DNA from: Methanosuratincola petrocarbonis | GTDB taxonomy: Archaea; Thermoproteota; Methanomethylicia; Methanomethylicales; Methanomethylicaceae | DNA: 64,000 bases | Assembly (NCBI GenBank): GCA_030522375.1 | Contig: CP130488.1 | Span: 1,240,001 to 1,304,000, forward strand | Direction: 5' to 3' | Shown: positions 42,477 to 51,927 of the stretch, one piece after another | How positions within the stretch are numbered: position 1 is the stretch's first letter | How the letters are laid out: every line of letters begins with the position of its first letter | The notes under the pieces: model-generated | What the model saw: only the letters and a program-made list of their open reading frames with translations | The model's database searches: none | What the model was told of the DNA's origin: nothing | Program-made: the position numbers and the translations under genes

Positions 42477-45400
42477 ATGTCGCGCATAGGCAAGATGCCA
42501 AAGGACTACAAGTCAAAGGCGGTGGAGGAAGGGGTTTTCGCGTACTGGCAGGGCAGGGGGATCGAGGAGAAGGTGAGGGAGGCGGGCCAAGGGAAGTTTT
42601 ACTTCTTGGACGGCCCACCGTATGTTACGAACCCGATACATGTCGGGACGGCATGGAACAAGATACTCAAGGACGCATACATCAGATTCTACAGGATGAA
42701 AGGCTTCAGGGTGAGGGACCAGCCCGGTTTTGACATGCACGGTCTACCCATAGAAGTGATGGTTGAGAAGAAGATCGGCATAAAGAGCAAGAAAGAGATA
42801 GAGACGATGGGGATAGAGAACTTCATAAAGGCATGCAAGTCGTTTGCCCTCGAGAACCTCCAGATCGCGACCAGGCAGTTCAAGAACCTCGGGGTCTGGA
42901 TGGACTGGGACGCCCCCTACAGAACCCTCGACGATCACTACATCGAATCGGTCTGGGCGATGCTCAAGAGGGCAGACGAGAGGAAACTTCTCGGGAAGGG
43001 CAAGAAGGTCGTCCACTGGTGCCCGAGGTGCGAGACAGTACTTGCAGGATACGAGGCCACGGATGAGTACCGGGAGCTTGAAGAGGAGTCCATCTATGTC
43101 AAGTTCAAGGTCGAGGGGAAGGACAACGAGTACATACTGATCTGGACCACGACGCCGTGGACGCTGCCGGCGAACGCCGCCGTGATGGTACACCCCGATT
43201 TCATGTATGTGCGCGCAAGGTCCGGAGGGGAGACATACATTCTTGCGGAGGCCAGGCTAGACCACGTGTTCTCTGACACGGGGAGGACATACGAGGTCGT
43301 AGAAAGGTTCCCAGGCTCGTACCTGAGGGGGCTCAGATACAGGGCACCCCTACTAGAAGAGGTGCCTGAGCAGTCAAAGCTGAGCCCTGCGCACTTCGTT
43401 GTGCTCAGCGACCAGTTCGTCACGCTGGAGGAAGGCACTGGCTGTGTCCACACCGCGCCGGGTCATGGGGAGGAGGACCACACTGTCGGAGAGGAATACG
43501 GGCTGCCGGACTTCTGCCCTGTGGACGAGCGCGGGCTCTTCACGGAAGATGCCGGGAAGTACGCCGGAAAGAACGTCAGGGAGACCAACAGCGAGATAAT
43601 CGAGGATCTCAAGTCGAAGGGCCTGCTATTCAAGACGGAGAAGACGAAGCACAGCTACCCTCACTGCTGGAGGTGCAAGACCCCCCTGATCCTCAGGACT
43701 GCCTCGCAGTGGTTCATCAGAGTCACAGACCTCAAGGAGCGCCTACTCGAAGAGAACGAGAAGGTCGAGTGGATACCGGACTGGGCAGGAAAGGCAAGGT
43801 TCGGCAACTGGATAAAGAACGCGAAGGACTGGGTGATATCAAGGCAGAGGTACTGGGGCATACCGCTCCCGATCTGGGTCTGCAACTCCTGCGGCAAGCA
43901 CCGCGTCATCGGTTCAATAGACGAGCTCAGGGAGAACGCCCCGGGATCCGGCGAAATTGAGCCCCACCGCCCGTGGGTGGACAGGATAAAGCTAAGGTGC
44001 GAATGCGGCGGGGAGATGCAAAGGGTACCGGATGTCGCGGACGTCTGGATGGATTCCGGATCTGCCTCGTTTGCATGCCTAGGCTACCCGAAGAGCCGAG
44101 AGAGCTTTGAGAAGTGGTGGCCCGCGGACCTGATCCTAGAGGGTCAGGACCAGACGAGAGGCTGGTTCTACACGCTCATGGTCTGCAGCGTCGTGCTCTT
44201 CAACGAAGCGCCGTACAAGAGGGTCCTAATGCACGGATTCACGACAGCCCAGGACGGCCGGGCGATGCACAAGTCCCTCGGAAACGTCGTCTTCCCCGAG
44301 GAAGTAATAGAGAAGTTCGGAAGGGACACGCTCAGATGGTACGAGCTAGGGTGCACTACATGGGAGGATCTCAAGTTTACTTGGAAGTCGATAGAGGAGA
44401 CCGCACGATTCCTCAACATCCTCTGGAGCACGTATTACTTCGCCAGCCTTTACATGAACCTTGACAATTTTGACCCCGGAAAGCATACGATCGGCGGCGT
44501 GGAGAAGCACCTGAGGCTGGAGGACAGGTGGATAATCTCAAAGCTCGAGGGTCTGATCAATCGGGTAACCGAGGCGATGGCGGGGTGCAGGGTCTTCGAT
44601 GCGGTGAGGGATCTCGAGGAGTTCATGAGAGACGACGTCAGCAGATGGTACATTAAACTGGTCAGGAGGAGGACTTGGACGGAGGAGGAGGATCCGGACA
44701 AGATAGCCGCATACGCCACCCTCAGCCATGTCCTCCTGAATTACCTGAAACTGACCGCGCCGATAGTCCCCTTCATGTCGGAGGAGATCTACAGGAATGT
44801 CTTCGCTGGGCTCGAGGGGATGCCGGAGAGCGTCCATATGCTCAAGTGGCCCACCCCGTCCGAGGAGAGGATGGACCGCAAGCTGGAGGAGGAGATGAAG
44901 GTGGTCAAGGAGGTAATAGAGGCTTCATTCAGCGCAAGGCAGGCAGCCAGGATAAAGACGAGGATGCCCCTCCTCAGGATGAAGGTCGTGACTGGGAGCG
45001 GATCTGTGAAGGCAGCGGTCGAGAGGATGAGGGGGGTCATCGAGGACCAGGCGAACGTGAAGGAAGTGGAAGTGATAACCCCCGAGGAGGGGTGGAGGAT
45101 GAAGGATGTGATCCTGATCCCCAACAGGTCGATCCTCGGCCCGGTCTTCAGGGAGAAGAGCGGGTTGGTTGCGCATGCAATCACCACCCTCAACGGGAAG
45201 GAGGCTTTGGAGGCATTCGAGAGGGGTGAGACCGTCTGGGTGGAGGTTGAGGGCCTGGGGAGGGTAGAGGTAAGGAAGGACTATGTGAACGTCCAAGAGA
45301 AACTACCAGAAAACTACAGGAGCGAGAAGTGCAGGCACGGGGAGATCTTCATCGATACCACAAGGAGCGATGAGCTGCTTGCCGAGGGGCTCGCCAGGGA

Positions 45401-45644
45401 TGTTGTGAGAAGGATCCAGGAGATGAGAAAGCGCGCCGATCTAAACGTGGAAGACCACATCAGAGCGTTTGTGGCGGTGCCGTCAGAGGATGTGAGAAGG
45501 GCGCTCGAGAGCAGGGCCGCGGAGATTGCTGGGGAGGTCAGAGCAAAGGAGCTCAGGATATCGCTGCAGGAACCGGATTTTGGCGCCCCCGAGGCATGGG
45601 AGATCGATGGGGAGAAGTACATCATAAGTATTGAGAAGGTCTAG
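42477..45644 (+). CDS. ileS: Isoleucyl-tRNA synthetase
   Basis: 1055-residue class Ia synthetase. HIGH-equivalent is PIHVGTAWNK (about 58-67); the editing domain (CP1) has TTTPWTLPAN and GTGCVHTAPGHGEEDH; the KMSKS-equivalent is GRAMHKSLGN (about 595-604), a form known in archaeal/eukaryotic-like IleRS. The second half has the WYIKL anticodon-binding helices. It is divergent from aglB. Confidence 0.97.
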   Translation: MSRIGKMPKDYKSKAVEEGVFAYWQGRGIEEKVREAGQGKFYFLDGPPYVTNPIHVGTAWNKILKDAYIRFYRMKGFRVRDQPGFDMHGLPIEVMVEKKIGIKSKKEIETMGIENFIKACKSFALENLQIATRQFKNLGVWMDWDAPYRTLDDHYIESVWAMLKRADERKLLGKGKKVVHWCPRCETVLAGYEATDEYRELEEESIYVKFKVEGKDNEYILIWTTTPWTLPANAAVMVHPDFMYVRARSGGETYILAEARLDHVFSDTGRTYEVVERFPGSYLRGLRYRAPLLEEVPEQSKLSPAHFVVLSDQFVTLEEGTGCVHTAPGHGEEDHTVGEEYGLPDFCPVDERGLFTEDAGKYAGKNVRETNSEIIEDLKSKGLLFKTEKTKHSYPHCWRCKTPLILRTASQWFIRVTDLKERLLEENEKVEWIPDWAGKARFGNWIKNAKDWVISRQRYWGIPLPIWVCNSCGKHRVIGSIDELRENAPGSGEIEPHRPWVDRIKLRCECGGEMQRVPDVADVWMDSGSASFACLGYPKSRESFEKWWPADLILEGQDQTRGWFYTLMVCSVVLFNEAPYKRVLMHGFTTAQDGRAMHKSLGNVVFPEEVIEKFGRDTLRWYELGCTTWEDLKFTWKSIEETARFLNILWSTYYFASLYMNLDNFDPGKHTIGGVEKHLRLEDRWIISKLEGLINRVTEAMAGCRVFDAVRDLEEFMRDDVSRWYIKLVRRRTWTEEEDPDKIAAYATLSHVLLNYLKLTAPIVPFMSEEIYRNVFAGLEGMPESVHMLKWPTPSEERMDRKLEEEMKVVKEVIEASFSARQAARIKTRMPLLRMKVVTGSGSVKAAVERMRGVIEDQANVKEVEVITPEEGWRMKDVILIPNRSILGPVFREKSGLVAHAITTLNGKEALEAFERGETVWVEVEGLGRVEVRKDYVNVQEKLPENYRSEKCRHGEIFIDTTRSDELLAEGLARDVVRRIQEMRKRADLNVEDHIRAFVAVPSEDVRRALESRAAEIAGEVRAKELRISLQEPDFGAPEAWEIDGEKYIISIEKV

Positions 45645-45683
45645 ACGCTGAGCGAGCCCCGTACGGTCATAGGGGGCAAACAC

Positions 45684-46811
45684 ATGGTGCCTGGGATCAG
45701 GAGGGCGGGGCTAATCGTCAACCCCGTGGCAGGGATGGGGGGAGCTGTCGGGCTGAAGGGTACGGACGGCATGGTCGAGAAGGCCATCCAGCTCGGCGCC
45801 GCCCAAGTGTCAATCGGCAGGGCAGCGAGGTTCCTGGAGAAATTGAAGCCATTGGGAGGGGCGATTGATTTCTTGACGTGTCCTGGCGAGATGGGGGAGG
45901 ATGCGTTCAGGAGGGCAGACCTACCATTCCGGATGGTGCAGGGAATGGAGAGGAAGCAAAGGACGACGAACGAAGACACCAAGCTGGCAGCTGCCAAGAT
46001 TCTCGAGGACGGGGTCGAGGTGATCGCATTCTGCGGCGGGGACGGGACGGCAAGGGATATATTCGACACAGTGGGGGGCGAGGTCCCGGTCATAGGAATC
46101 CCTGCTGGAGTCAAGATGCACAGCGGGGTCTTCGCTGTGAGTCCCGAGGCCGCCGCCTGGATCCTCGTAAGGTTCCTTTGGGGGGAGCTCCCTCTGAAGG
46201 AGGCTGAGGTCGCAGACGTGGACGAGGAAGCTTTCAGGCAGGGGAGAGTCTCATCAAGGATATACGGGTATATGAGCGTCCCCTATGACCCAGAGAGGGT
46301 GCAGGGCATGAAGGTTTCATCACAGTCCAGAGACGATGTAAGCGAAAACGCCAGGGCGATAGCCGAGTGGATAGTCCAGAGCATGGAGGGGGGCGTGGTT
46401 TATGTGCTCGGCCCAGGCAGCACCGTCAAGAAGATAAACCAAGTCCTCGGCATAGAGGGGTCTCAGCTCGGCGTCGACATCATAAGGGACAAGGGACTAT
46501 TGGCAGCAGATGCTTCGGAGGAGATCGTCTTCAGGAATGTCAGAGATGGAAAGGCAAGGATCATCGTTTCCCCAATAGGGAACCAAGGGTTCATCTTTGG
46601 AAGGGGGAACCAGCAGATAAGCCCGAGGGTGATCAGGGCAGTCGGGAAGGAGAACGTGATCGTGATAGCCACAAGGGAGAAGCTGAGGTGGACTAGATTC
46701 CTGAGGGTCGATACAGGGGATCCCGAGCTCGACGCGCTCTTATCGGGGCCTATGAGAGTGGTTGCAGATTACAACTTCACCAGGATGATGATTGTCAAAG
46801 GGACGGAGTGA
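45684..46811 (+). CDS. ATP-NAD kinase family protein (AcoX-type)
   Basis: 375-residue protein of the COG3199-like NAD kinase branch. It begins with IVNPVAGMGGAVGLKGTDG, has the kinase motif CGGDGTARDI (about 117-126), then IGIPAGVKMHSGVFAVSP. The C-terminal half (GPGSTVKKIN, PIGNQGFIFGRGNQ) is the family extension. The window also holds a classical NadK at 16.8 kb, so this protein may have another substrate, or the lineage keeps two. Not coupled to neighbours by overlap. Confidence 0.85.
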   Translation: MVPGIRRAGLIVNPVAGMGGAVGLKGTDGMVEKAIQLGAAQVSIGRAARFLEKLKPLGGAIDFLTCPGEMGEDAFRRADLPFRMVQGMERKQRTTNEDTKLAAAKILEDGVEVIAFCGGDGTARDIFDTVGGEVPVIGIPAGVKMHSGVFAVSPEAAAWILVRFLWGELPLKEAEVADVDEEAFRQGRVSSRIYGYMSVPYDPERVQGMKVSSQSRDDVSENARAIAEWIVQSMEGGVVYVLGPGSTVKKINQVLGIEGSQLGVDIIRDKGLLAADASEEIVFRNVRDGKARIIVSPIGNQGFIFGRGNQQISPRVIRAVGKENVIVIATREKLRWTRFLRVDTGDPELDALLSGPMRVVADYNFTRMMIVKGTE

Positions 46812-46815
46812 GACC

Positions 46816-46838
46816 CTGAGCTGGGCAAAAAAGCTCAG
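46816..46838. terminator. Bidirectional hairpin between convergent genes
   Basis: CTGAGCT (46816-46822) and AGCTCAG (46832-46838) form a 7-bp stem whose loop contains AAAAAA, so T runs are met on the minus strand and A runs on the plus strand. It lies at the junction of the convergent NAD-kinase-like and gcvH genes and overlaps the gcvH stop. Confidence 0.5.
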
Positions 46839-47242
46839 AGCTGCTTCCTCACCAAATCGGAGTACTCCTCAGCCGCGAGAAGTCCCTCAGTCCCGCCTGT
46901 GACCTGCAATTTGACCAGCCAGCCGCTCCCATAAGGATCTTTGTTGACAAGCTCGGGCTTGCTTTCGAGCTCGGAGTTGACCTCGACCACAATGCCGTCC
47001 ACCGGAGAGTAGACTTCTGCGACTGCCTTGATCGACTCGAGTGTGCAGAGGGCCAGACCCCGCTTGACCGCCTGACCGACCTTTGGAAGATCCGCATACA
47101 CGACATCGTGGAGGCTCCTCTGAGCGAAGTCGGAGATCCCTACTTTTGAAGGCGTGGTAGAGAGGTCGATCCATTCGTGTGTTTTTGCATATTTCAGATC
47201 CTTCTTCACCAAATTCCCGGCAACATCAATGAAATCTGACAT
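46835..47242 (-). CDS. gcvH: Glycine cleavage system H-like lipoyl carrier protein
   Basis: 135-residue lipoyl-domain protein. Lys72 in TLESIKAVAEVYSP is the lipoylation site, and the KYAKTHEWIDL N-terminus and VGISDFAQRSLHDVVYADLP are typical for GcvH. No P or T protein or lipoate ligase is near, so it may serve glycine cleavage encoded elsewhere, or lipoate carriage for another system. A TATA-like ATAAATAAAAAT is near 47275-47288 on the minus strand. Confidence 0.93.
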   Translation of the reverse strand: MSDFIDVAGNLVKKDLKYAKTHEWIDLSTTPSKVGISDFAQRSLHDVVYADLPKVGQAVKRGLALCTLESIKAVAEVYSPVDGIVVEVNSELESKPELVNKDPYGSGWLVKLQVTGGTEGLLAAEEYSDLVRKQL

Positions 47243-47315
47243 TACGACACCTTCTATCCGATTTCTGCTACTTGCTATTTTTATTTATGGCTGACATAAT
47301 CCACCTCTGAAGGGT

Positions 47316-47374
47316 GCGGGCTTTGCGTTTTGTTGGTAAAAAATCCCTGATATGGCACCACAGCAAAGCCCCGC
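47316..47374 (-). other. Long imperfect inverted repeat downstream of zinc-ribbon gene
   Basis: GCGGGCTTTGC (47316-47326) pairs with GCAAAGCCCCGC (47363-47374) with a single bulge; the 36-nt loop has further complementarity (TTGGT/ACCA). It lies 7 bases past the zinc-ribbon stop on the minus strand and could be a terminator or a short structured RNA. Confidence 0.4.
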
Positions 47375-47380
47375 TCTGAT

Positions 47381-47587
47381 TCAGACGTTCCTCTGGAATA
47401 GTTTTAGAAGACCTCGCCTGTTTTCGTCCGAAATGGAGATCTTCAAACTGTTCGAGTCGAAGCTCAATGGTGTTGAGCACTTCGGGCACCGCCCGTTGTG
47501 CTTCTCGAGTATCTCTTTCGGGGAGACAAGTTCGGGATCTTCGTAGAGGACTGCTTTACATTGATGACACAAGACTCTTATTGGCAA
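47381..47587 (-). CDS. Small zinc-ribbon protein
   Basis: 68-residue protein with CHQC (7-10) and CPKC (34-37), a two-CxxC zinc site, and a hydrophobic/charged C-terminal helix (GLLKLFQRNV). Many archaea encode such small zinc ribbons of unknown job. Its start overlaps the end of the upstream membrane-protein gene by about 30 bases, so the two are one unit. Confidence 0.7.
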   Translation of the reverse strand: MPIRVLCHQCKAVLYEDPELVSPKEILEKHNGRCPKCSTPLSFDSNSLKISISDENRRGLLKLFQRNV

Positions 47588-48113
47588 TCAGATCACCCAA
47601 GTCACCATTCTCGAGGACCCTCTCAATACGAATCAGACCCTTTCTTGCCATGGATTCGGCCCATATCTCTGCTGCGAACATCAAATACTTCTCGGATACT
47701 TTTAAACCATTCCCCCCCTCTATGTCCTGGGATGCAGTGAGGATCCCCTCTATGTACGCAGAGGACTGCACAGGGTCGTTCAGAAAGCAGAGGACGCTCC
47801 TTTTAGACACCAGGATCGCCCACGATCGCTCAATGTCAAAGGCAATCACCATGCCCCCTTTCCAAGCCCCGACGAGAAACAAAACAAGCCCAAAAAATAT
47901 TCCATAGTCGGAGTAAGGGGAGGTGTTGGTCGAGAAGAAGATCCGGTCAACCGAGTATACCGCAGCGGAGATGCCTATGAGTACAGTACCCATGACGCCT
48001 GCAAGTGTCCGCCTCATTTTCGGGTCGGTCCAGACGCGGTCAACGAAAGCCGAGTTATAGAAAAGCGAAAGCGAAAGGAGGAGGAACCTGGACTTGATCG
48101 AGGCGATGGGCAT
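47556..48113 (-). CDS. Two-helix membrane-anchored protein
   Basis: 185-residue protein from ATG 48113. Two hydrophobic segments (LAGVMGTVLIGISAAVYSV about 38-56, and GIFFGLVLFLVGAWKGGMVI about 70-89) are followed by a soluble C-terminal half with no known motif. An earlier start (48179) would overlap the divergent topoisomerase start and is less likely. Function unknown. Confidence 0.65.
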   Translation of the reverse strand: MPIASIKSRFLLLSLSLFYNSAFVDRVWTDPKMRRTLAGVMGTVLIGISAAVYSVDRIFFSTNTSPYSDYGIFFGLVLFLVGAWKGGMVIAFDIERSWAILVSKRSVLCFLNDPVQSSAYIEGILTASQDIEGGNGLKVSEKYLMFAAEIWAESMARKGLIRIERVLENGDLGDLIANKSLVSSM

Positions 48114-48167
48114 ACCACATTTAATAAAGTCCTGAAAAGTATTAAGTTTTGGGTCGGGTCGGGCGGT

Positions 48168-50222
48168 GTGGCTCATCACCTACTCGTATGCGAGAAGCCG
48201 AGCGCTGCTAGGAAGATAGCGTATGCGCTAGGCGGAAGGGGCGTAGGCAGGATCGGGAGGGGCGTACCATTCTACCGGTTCCAGAAGGGCGCCGACATTA
48301 TCACAGTGGTATCCGCTCTAGGGCACCTCTATAGCCCAGTTCAGCAAGGCAAGGGCTGGAGCTTTCCCGTCTTCAACCTTGTCTGGAAGCCCGCCGCCGG
48401 AGGGCGAGCGAAGCGATTCCTAGAGGAGATAGCAAGGCTAGCGAAGGAGGCGGACTCGTTCATTAGTGCCTGCGATTACGACACCGAGGGAAGCCTGATA
48501 GCTTTCATGATACTTAGGAATGCGTGTGGCGGGGCAGATGCCAATGCAAGGCGGATGAAGTTCTCATCCCTCACGAGGGACGAGCTCTTGAGGGCATATG
48601 AGAACGCCTCTGAGCTCGACATGCCGGTCATAAATGCAGGGAAGGCCAGGCATGAGATCGACTGGATCTTTGGTGTGAACGTCTCGAGGGCCATTATGGA
48701 CGCCTACAGCTGCAACACAGGAAGTTTCGAGGTGCTCAGCGCAGGCAGGGTCCAGAGCCCTACGTTGGACGCGCTGTGTAGGAGGGAGGACGAGATAGAT
48801 CTCCACGTCCCAGACCCCTACTGGGCTGCCGGGGCGGAGATCAGGTTTCTATCCAGCGGAGAGGCAGCAGAGGCGGAGTACTCCAAGAACCCGATATTGA
48901 GGAAAGGGGAGGGGGAAGCTCTGAGGCTCAGGTGCGATGGGTCTCCGGGAACCGTGCGACATGTCGAGGAGGGCGAATTGACCATCCCTGCACCGCACCC
49001 GTTCGATCTCGGGGAACTCCAGAGCGAGGCATACAGGGTCTTTGGGCTCCAGCCCTGGAGAACCCAGAAGGTGGCAGAGGGGCTGTACCTGGAGGGGCTG
49101 ATATCCTACCCAAGGACGTCAAGCCAGCAGCTGCCCCCCTCGATAGGGTTCAGGGGTATCCTCACGAAGCTAGGAACGAATGAGGCATACAAGGAGAGCG
49201 TAAGCGGCATACTCAATTATGCAGATTCCGGGAGGGGGCTTTGGCCTAGGCAGGGCAAGAAGTCCGATCCCGCCCATCCGGCTATTCACCCTACAGGCAT
49301 CAAGCCGAATAGGCTTGGTGCAGATGCCAGAAAAGTCTATGACCTGATAGTAAAACGGTTTATCTCAACATTCGGACCGCCTGCCCGGAAATCATTGAGG
49401 TCCATAGAGGTCGAGCTGGAACAAGGCGATGTCTTCACGATCGAGGCAGAAGCAGTCTCTGATCCCGGATGGATGAAGCACTACGCGCCCTATGTGAAGA
49501 TCAGCAGTTCTAGGCTGCCGGAGGCGAAGGAGGGGGAGGCGGCGAGGGCGGAGAATGTGTGGGTCGAAGAGAGGTTCACCGATCCTCCCCCCAGGTTCAA
49601 TCAGAGCAGCCTGATCAAATTCATGGAAAGGAACGGGTTGGGGACCAAGTCGACTCGCGCTGAGATAATAGGCACACTCTACAGGCGGGGGTATATCTCG
49701 GGAAGCAACATCCACGTGACGGAACTAGGTCGCGGGGTAATTGAGATGCTGAGGAAGCGCTTCCCCGATCTGGTGTCGATAGGACTGACAAGGGATCTCG
49801 AGGAGAGGATGGCGGGGATAGAGGAAGGCAGAGAGGAATACTCAGCCGTACTCATAAGAGGGGCAGAGGCAATCAAGGGAGCTTTCGAATGCATGATCTC
49901 CGAGTTTGAGGCTGCAGGTGCAGAGGTCACCAGCCTCGTGGACGGACTAAGGGATCAGGGGAAAATCGGCGCCTGCCCCTCCTGCAAAAATGGGGAGCTC
50001 AGGGTTATCCGTTCAAGGAAGACCGGCAAGAGGTTCGTGGGCTGTTCGAACTACGGCGCAGGTTGCAGCTTCTCGGCACCCCTGCCCCAGAGGGGGACCA
50101 TAAAGCCCTCAGGGGAAACGTGCAGGGCGTGCGGCTATCCCACCATGTTAGTAATTGGGGGCTGGACCAAGCCCTGGAGAGTGTGCCTGAACCCGGAGTG
50201 CCCAGCGAGGGTGAGAAGATGA
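48168..50222 (+). CDS. topA: Type IA DNA topoisomerase
   Basis: 684-residue topoisomerase. TOPRIM domain: VCEKPSAARKIA at the start and acidic SACDYDTEGS (D-x-D-x-E, about 100-109). Active-site tyrosine in EGLISYPRTSS (about 315). C-terminal zinc fingers: CPSC...C...C near 610-635 and CRACGYP...CLNPEC. Archaeal topoisomerase III/VI-unrelated IA class; no helicase domain, so not reverse gyrase. GTG start. Ends within the start of a small gene (ATGA). Confidence 0.95.
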   Translation: MAHHLLVCEKPSAARKIAYALGGRGVGRIGRGVPFYRFQKGADIITVVSALGHLYSPVQQGKGWSFPVFNLVWKPAAGGRAKRFLEEIARLAKEADSFISACDYDTEGSLIAFMILRNACGGADANARRMKFSSLTRDELLRAYENASELDMPVINAGKARHEIDWIFGVNVSRAIMDAYSCNTGSFEVLSAGRVQSPTLDALCRREDEIDLHVPDPYWAAGAEIRFLSSGEAAEAEYSKNPILRKGEGEALRLRCDGSPGTVRHVEEGELTIPAPHPFDLGELQSEAYRVFGLQPWRTQKVAEGLYLEGLISYPRTSSQQLPPSIGFRGILTKLGTNEAYKESVSGILNYADSGRGLWPRQGKKSDPAHPAIHPTGIKPNRLGADARKVYDLIVKRFISTFGPPARKSLRSIEVELEQGDVFTIEAEAVSDPGWMKHYAPYVKISSSRLPEAKEGEAARAENVWVEERFTDPPPRFNQSSLIKFMERNGLGTKSTRAEIIGTLYRRGYISGSNIHVTELGRGVIEMLRKRFPDLVSIGLTRDLEERMAGIEEGREEYSAVLIRGAEAIKGAFECMISEFEAAGAEVTSLVDGLRDQGKIGACPSCKNGELRVIRSRKTGKRFVGCSNYGAGCSFSAPLPQRGTIKPSGETCRACGYPTMLVIGGWTKPWRVCLNPECPARVRR

Positions 50223-50446
50223 AGTGTAAGATTTGCGGAGGAGAATGGAGAAGCGATGGGGAATTGATGGAAGGGATATGCAACAGGCACGCCGAGGCGG
50301 AGAGGAGGCTGAAGGAACACTTCAAAGTCTGGGCTGAGCGGACAGGGATCGAATGGTACGAGTATCTCGAGGCGATTGTTAAGAACGAAAGGACAGGAAA
50401 GCTGGTGAAGGAGGCAGCTATTTACTTGCTCCGGAATGAACTATAG
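50219..50446 (+). CDS. Small zinc-binding protein, 75 residues
   Basis: ATG 50219 overlaps the topoisomerase TGA (ATGA), so translation is coupled. It has CKIC near the N-terminus and a later CNRH, a likely zinc site, followed by a helical region (KEHFKVWAERTGIEWYEYLE). Its 3' 29 bases overlap the end of convergent argH. I do not know the family; archaeal neighbours of topA often include such small zinc proteins. Confidence 0.65.
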   Translation: MKCKICGGEWRSDGELMEGICNRHAEAERRLKEHFKVWAERTGIEWYEYLEAIVKNERTGKLVKEAAIYLLRNEL

Positions 50447-51908
50447 CCGCAATCTCCCTCATCATCTCGTGCCTGGCCTTGTCTATCTTTTGGCGGATCG
50501 ACGCTACAGCTTTTACCTCCTCTTCCAGGGATCGCACCCTTTCACCTATCATCCTTTGTGCTTCGGCGTAAGAAGGACCGCCGCGCACATTCCTCACATT
50601 GACATTCATCACCGGCGAGACCGCGCGCTCGATGGATTCCTTAGGCAGTTCGATGCCAGACTCTGCGGATATTGTTGCCCGCAGGCGCTCTGGATCGACC
50701 TCAGAAAGGGAAAGGCCCTCTGAAGAGAGTGCCTTGACAAGGGATCCTACAACATGGTGAGCCTTACGGAACGGCAGTCCGCCTTCCCTGACAAGCACGT
50801 CTGCAAGCTCGGTGGCCACCGACGAACCCTTATGCAGCGAAGCATTGATCCGGGTCTCGTTGAACCTCACTTTGCTCACAAAGTCCGCAAGGACCTTCAG
50901 GGAGAGGGCTGTCGACTCGCAGGCATCCCAGAGGTGCGGGGTAAGCTCCTGCATGTCCAAGTTGTATGTCAGGGGCAGAGCCTTCATTATGGATACGAGA
51001 GAGACCAAATCCCCCAAGACCGCGCCACTTTTAGCCCGGACAATTTCTAGGGTGACGGGGTTCTTCTTCTGGGGCATGATGCTGCTCGTGGATGCGTGAT
51101 CGTCTGGGATCTCGATGTAGCCGAATTCCGACGAGGACCAAACAATCATCTCCTCTGCAAATCTGCTTAAGTCTACCATCAGGATCGCAAGTGACGACAC
51201 GACCTCGATGGCGAAATCCCTGGAGGCCACGGCATCCATAGTGTTCTCCAGCAACCCCTCGAACCCAAGATATCCTGCCACCTTAGACCTGTCAATGTTG
51301 AACCCAGTACCTGCTAGGGCAGCGGCGCCCATGGGGCAGAGGTTGACCCTGGGGTATGAGCCGATCAGCCTGTCGAAGCTCCTCCTGATCGAGTCGTGGT
51401 GGGCAAGGAGCCAGTGTGCGATCGTAACCGGCTGGGCATGCTGGAGGTGCGTGTACCCAGGCACGACAGTTCTGCCTTCGGGCGACGCGGCCCTTTGGAG
51501 CAGCGACTGCTGGAGCGAGATGAGCCCGTCGCAGATCTCAATGATGAAAGCCCTCAGGCGCATCCTTATTGCTGTCGCCACCTGATCGTTTCGGCTCTTG
51601 CCTGTGTGCATCTTCCCGCCCGTCTCCTGCCCGACAAGGCGCGTCACTTCCTCCTCAACGACCATGTGGATGTCCTCCATTTCGGGGGGGACGTGCTTCA
51701 CCTTGCCTAAGAGGCTCTCGAGGGCTGAGAGGAGGGCGGCGGCTTCCCCCTTCCCAATGCATTTGGAGCTTGCCAGCGCTAGGATATGCGCCATGTTTAT
51801 CTCGATCACGGCATCTGCTATGTAGTGGTCGTGCTCGGCAGAGGAGGTAAACCTCGCAACATCTCCGGTGAGATCCCCAGCAAGGCGCCCGCCACGGGTG
51901 ATCTTCAA
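50418..51908 (-). CDS. argH: Argininosuccinate lyase
   Basis: 496-residue fumarase-fold enzyme, last step of arginine synthesis. The signature SSIMPQKKNPV (about 275) with the catalytic serine, HTGKSRNDQVATAIR (about 100) and HLQHAQP are intact. The TTG start at 51908 follows argG by 19 bases; the two form an operon with argG first. Confidence 0.96.
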   Translation of the reverse strand: MKITRGGRLAGDLTGDVARFTSSAEHDHYIADAVIEINMAHILALASSKCIGKGEAAALLSALESLLGKVKHVPPEMEDIHMVVEEEVTRLVGQETGGKMHTGKSRNDQVATAIRMRLRAFIIEICDGLISLQQSLLQRAASPEGRTVVPGYTHLQHAQPVTIAHWLLAHHDSIRRSFDRLIGSYPRVNLCPMGAAALAGTGFNIDRSKVAGYLGFEGLLENTMDAVASRDFAIEVVSSLAILMVDLSRFAEEMIVWSSSEFGYIEIPDDHASTSSIMPQKKNPVTLEIVRAKSGAVLGDLVSLVSIMKALPLTYNLDMQELTPHLWDACESTALSLKVLADFVSKVRFNETRINASLHKGSSVATELADVLVREGGLPFRKAHHVVGSLVKALSSEGLSLSEVDPERLRATISAESGIELPKESIERAVSPVMNVNVRNVRGGPSYAEAQRMIGERVRSLEEEVKAVASIRQKIDKARHEMMREIAAIVHSGASK

Positions 51909-51927
51909 GGCAGGTTCCTCCAGGATC

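Noticed and set aside
48168..50222. Reverse gyrase
   Set aside because: Only the topoisomerase IA half is present; there is no N-terminal helicase domain.
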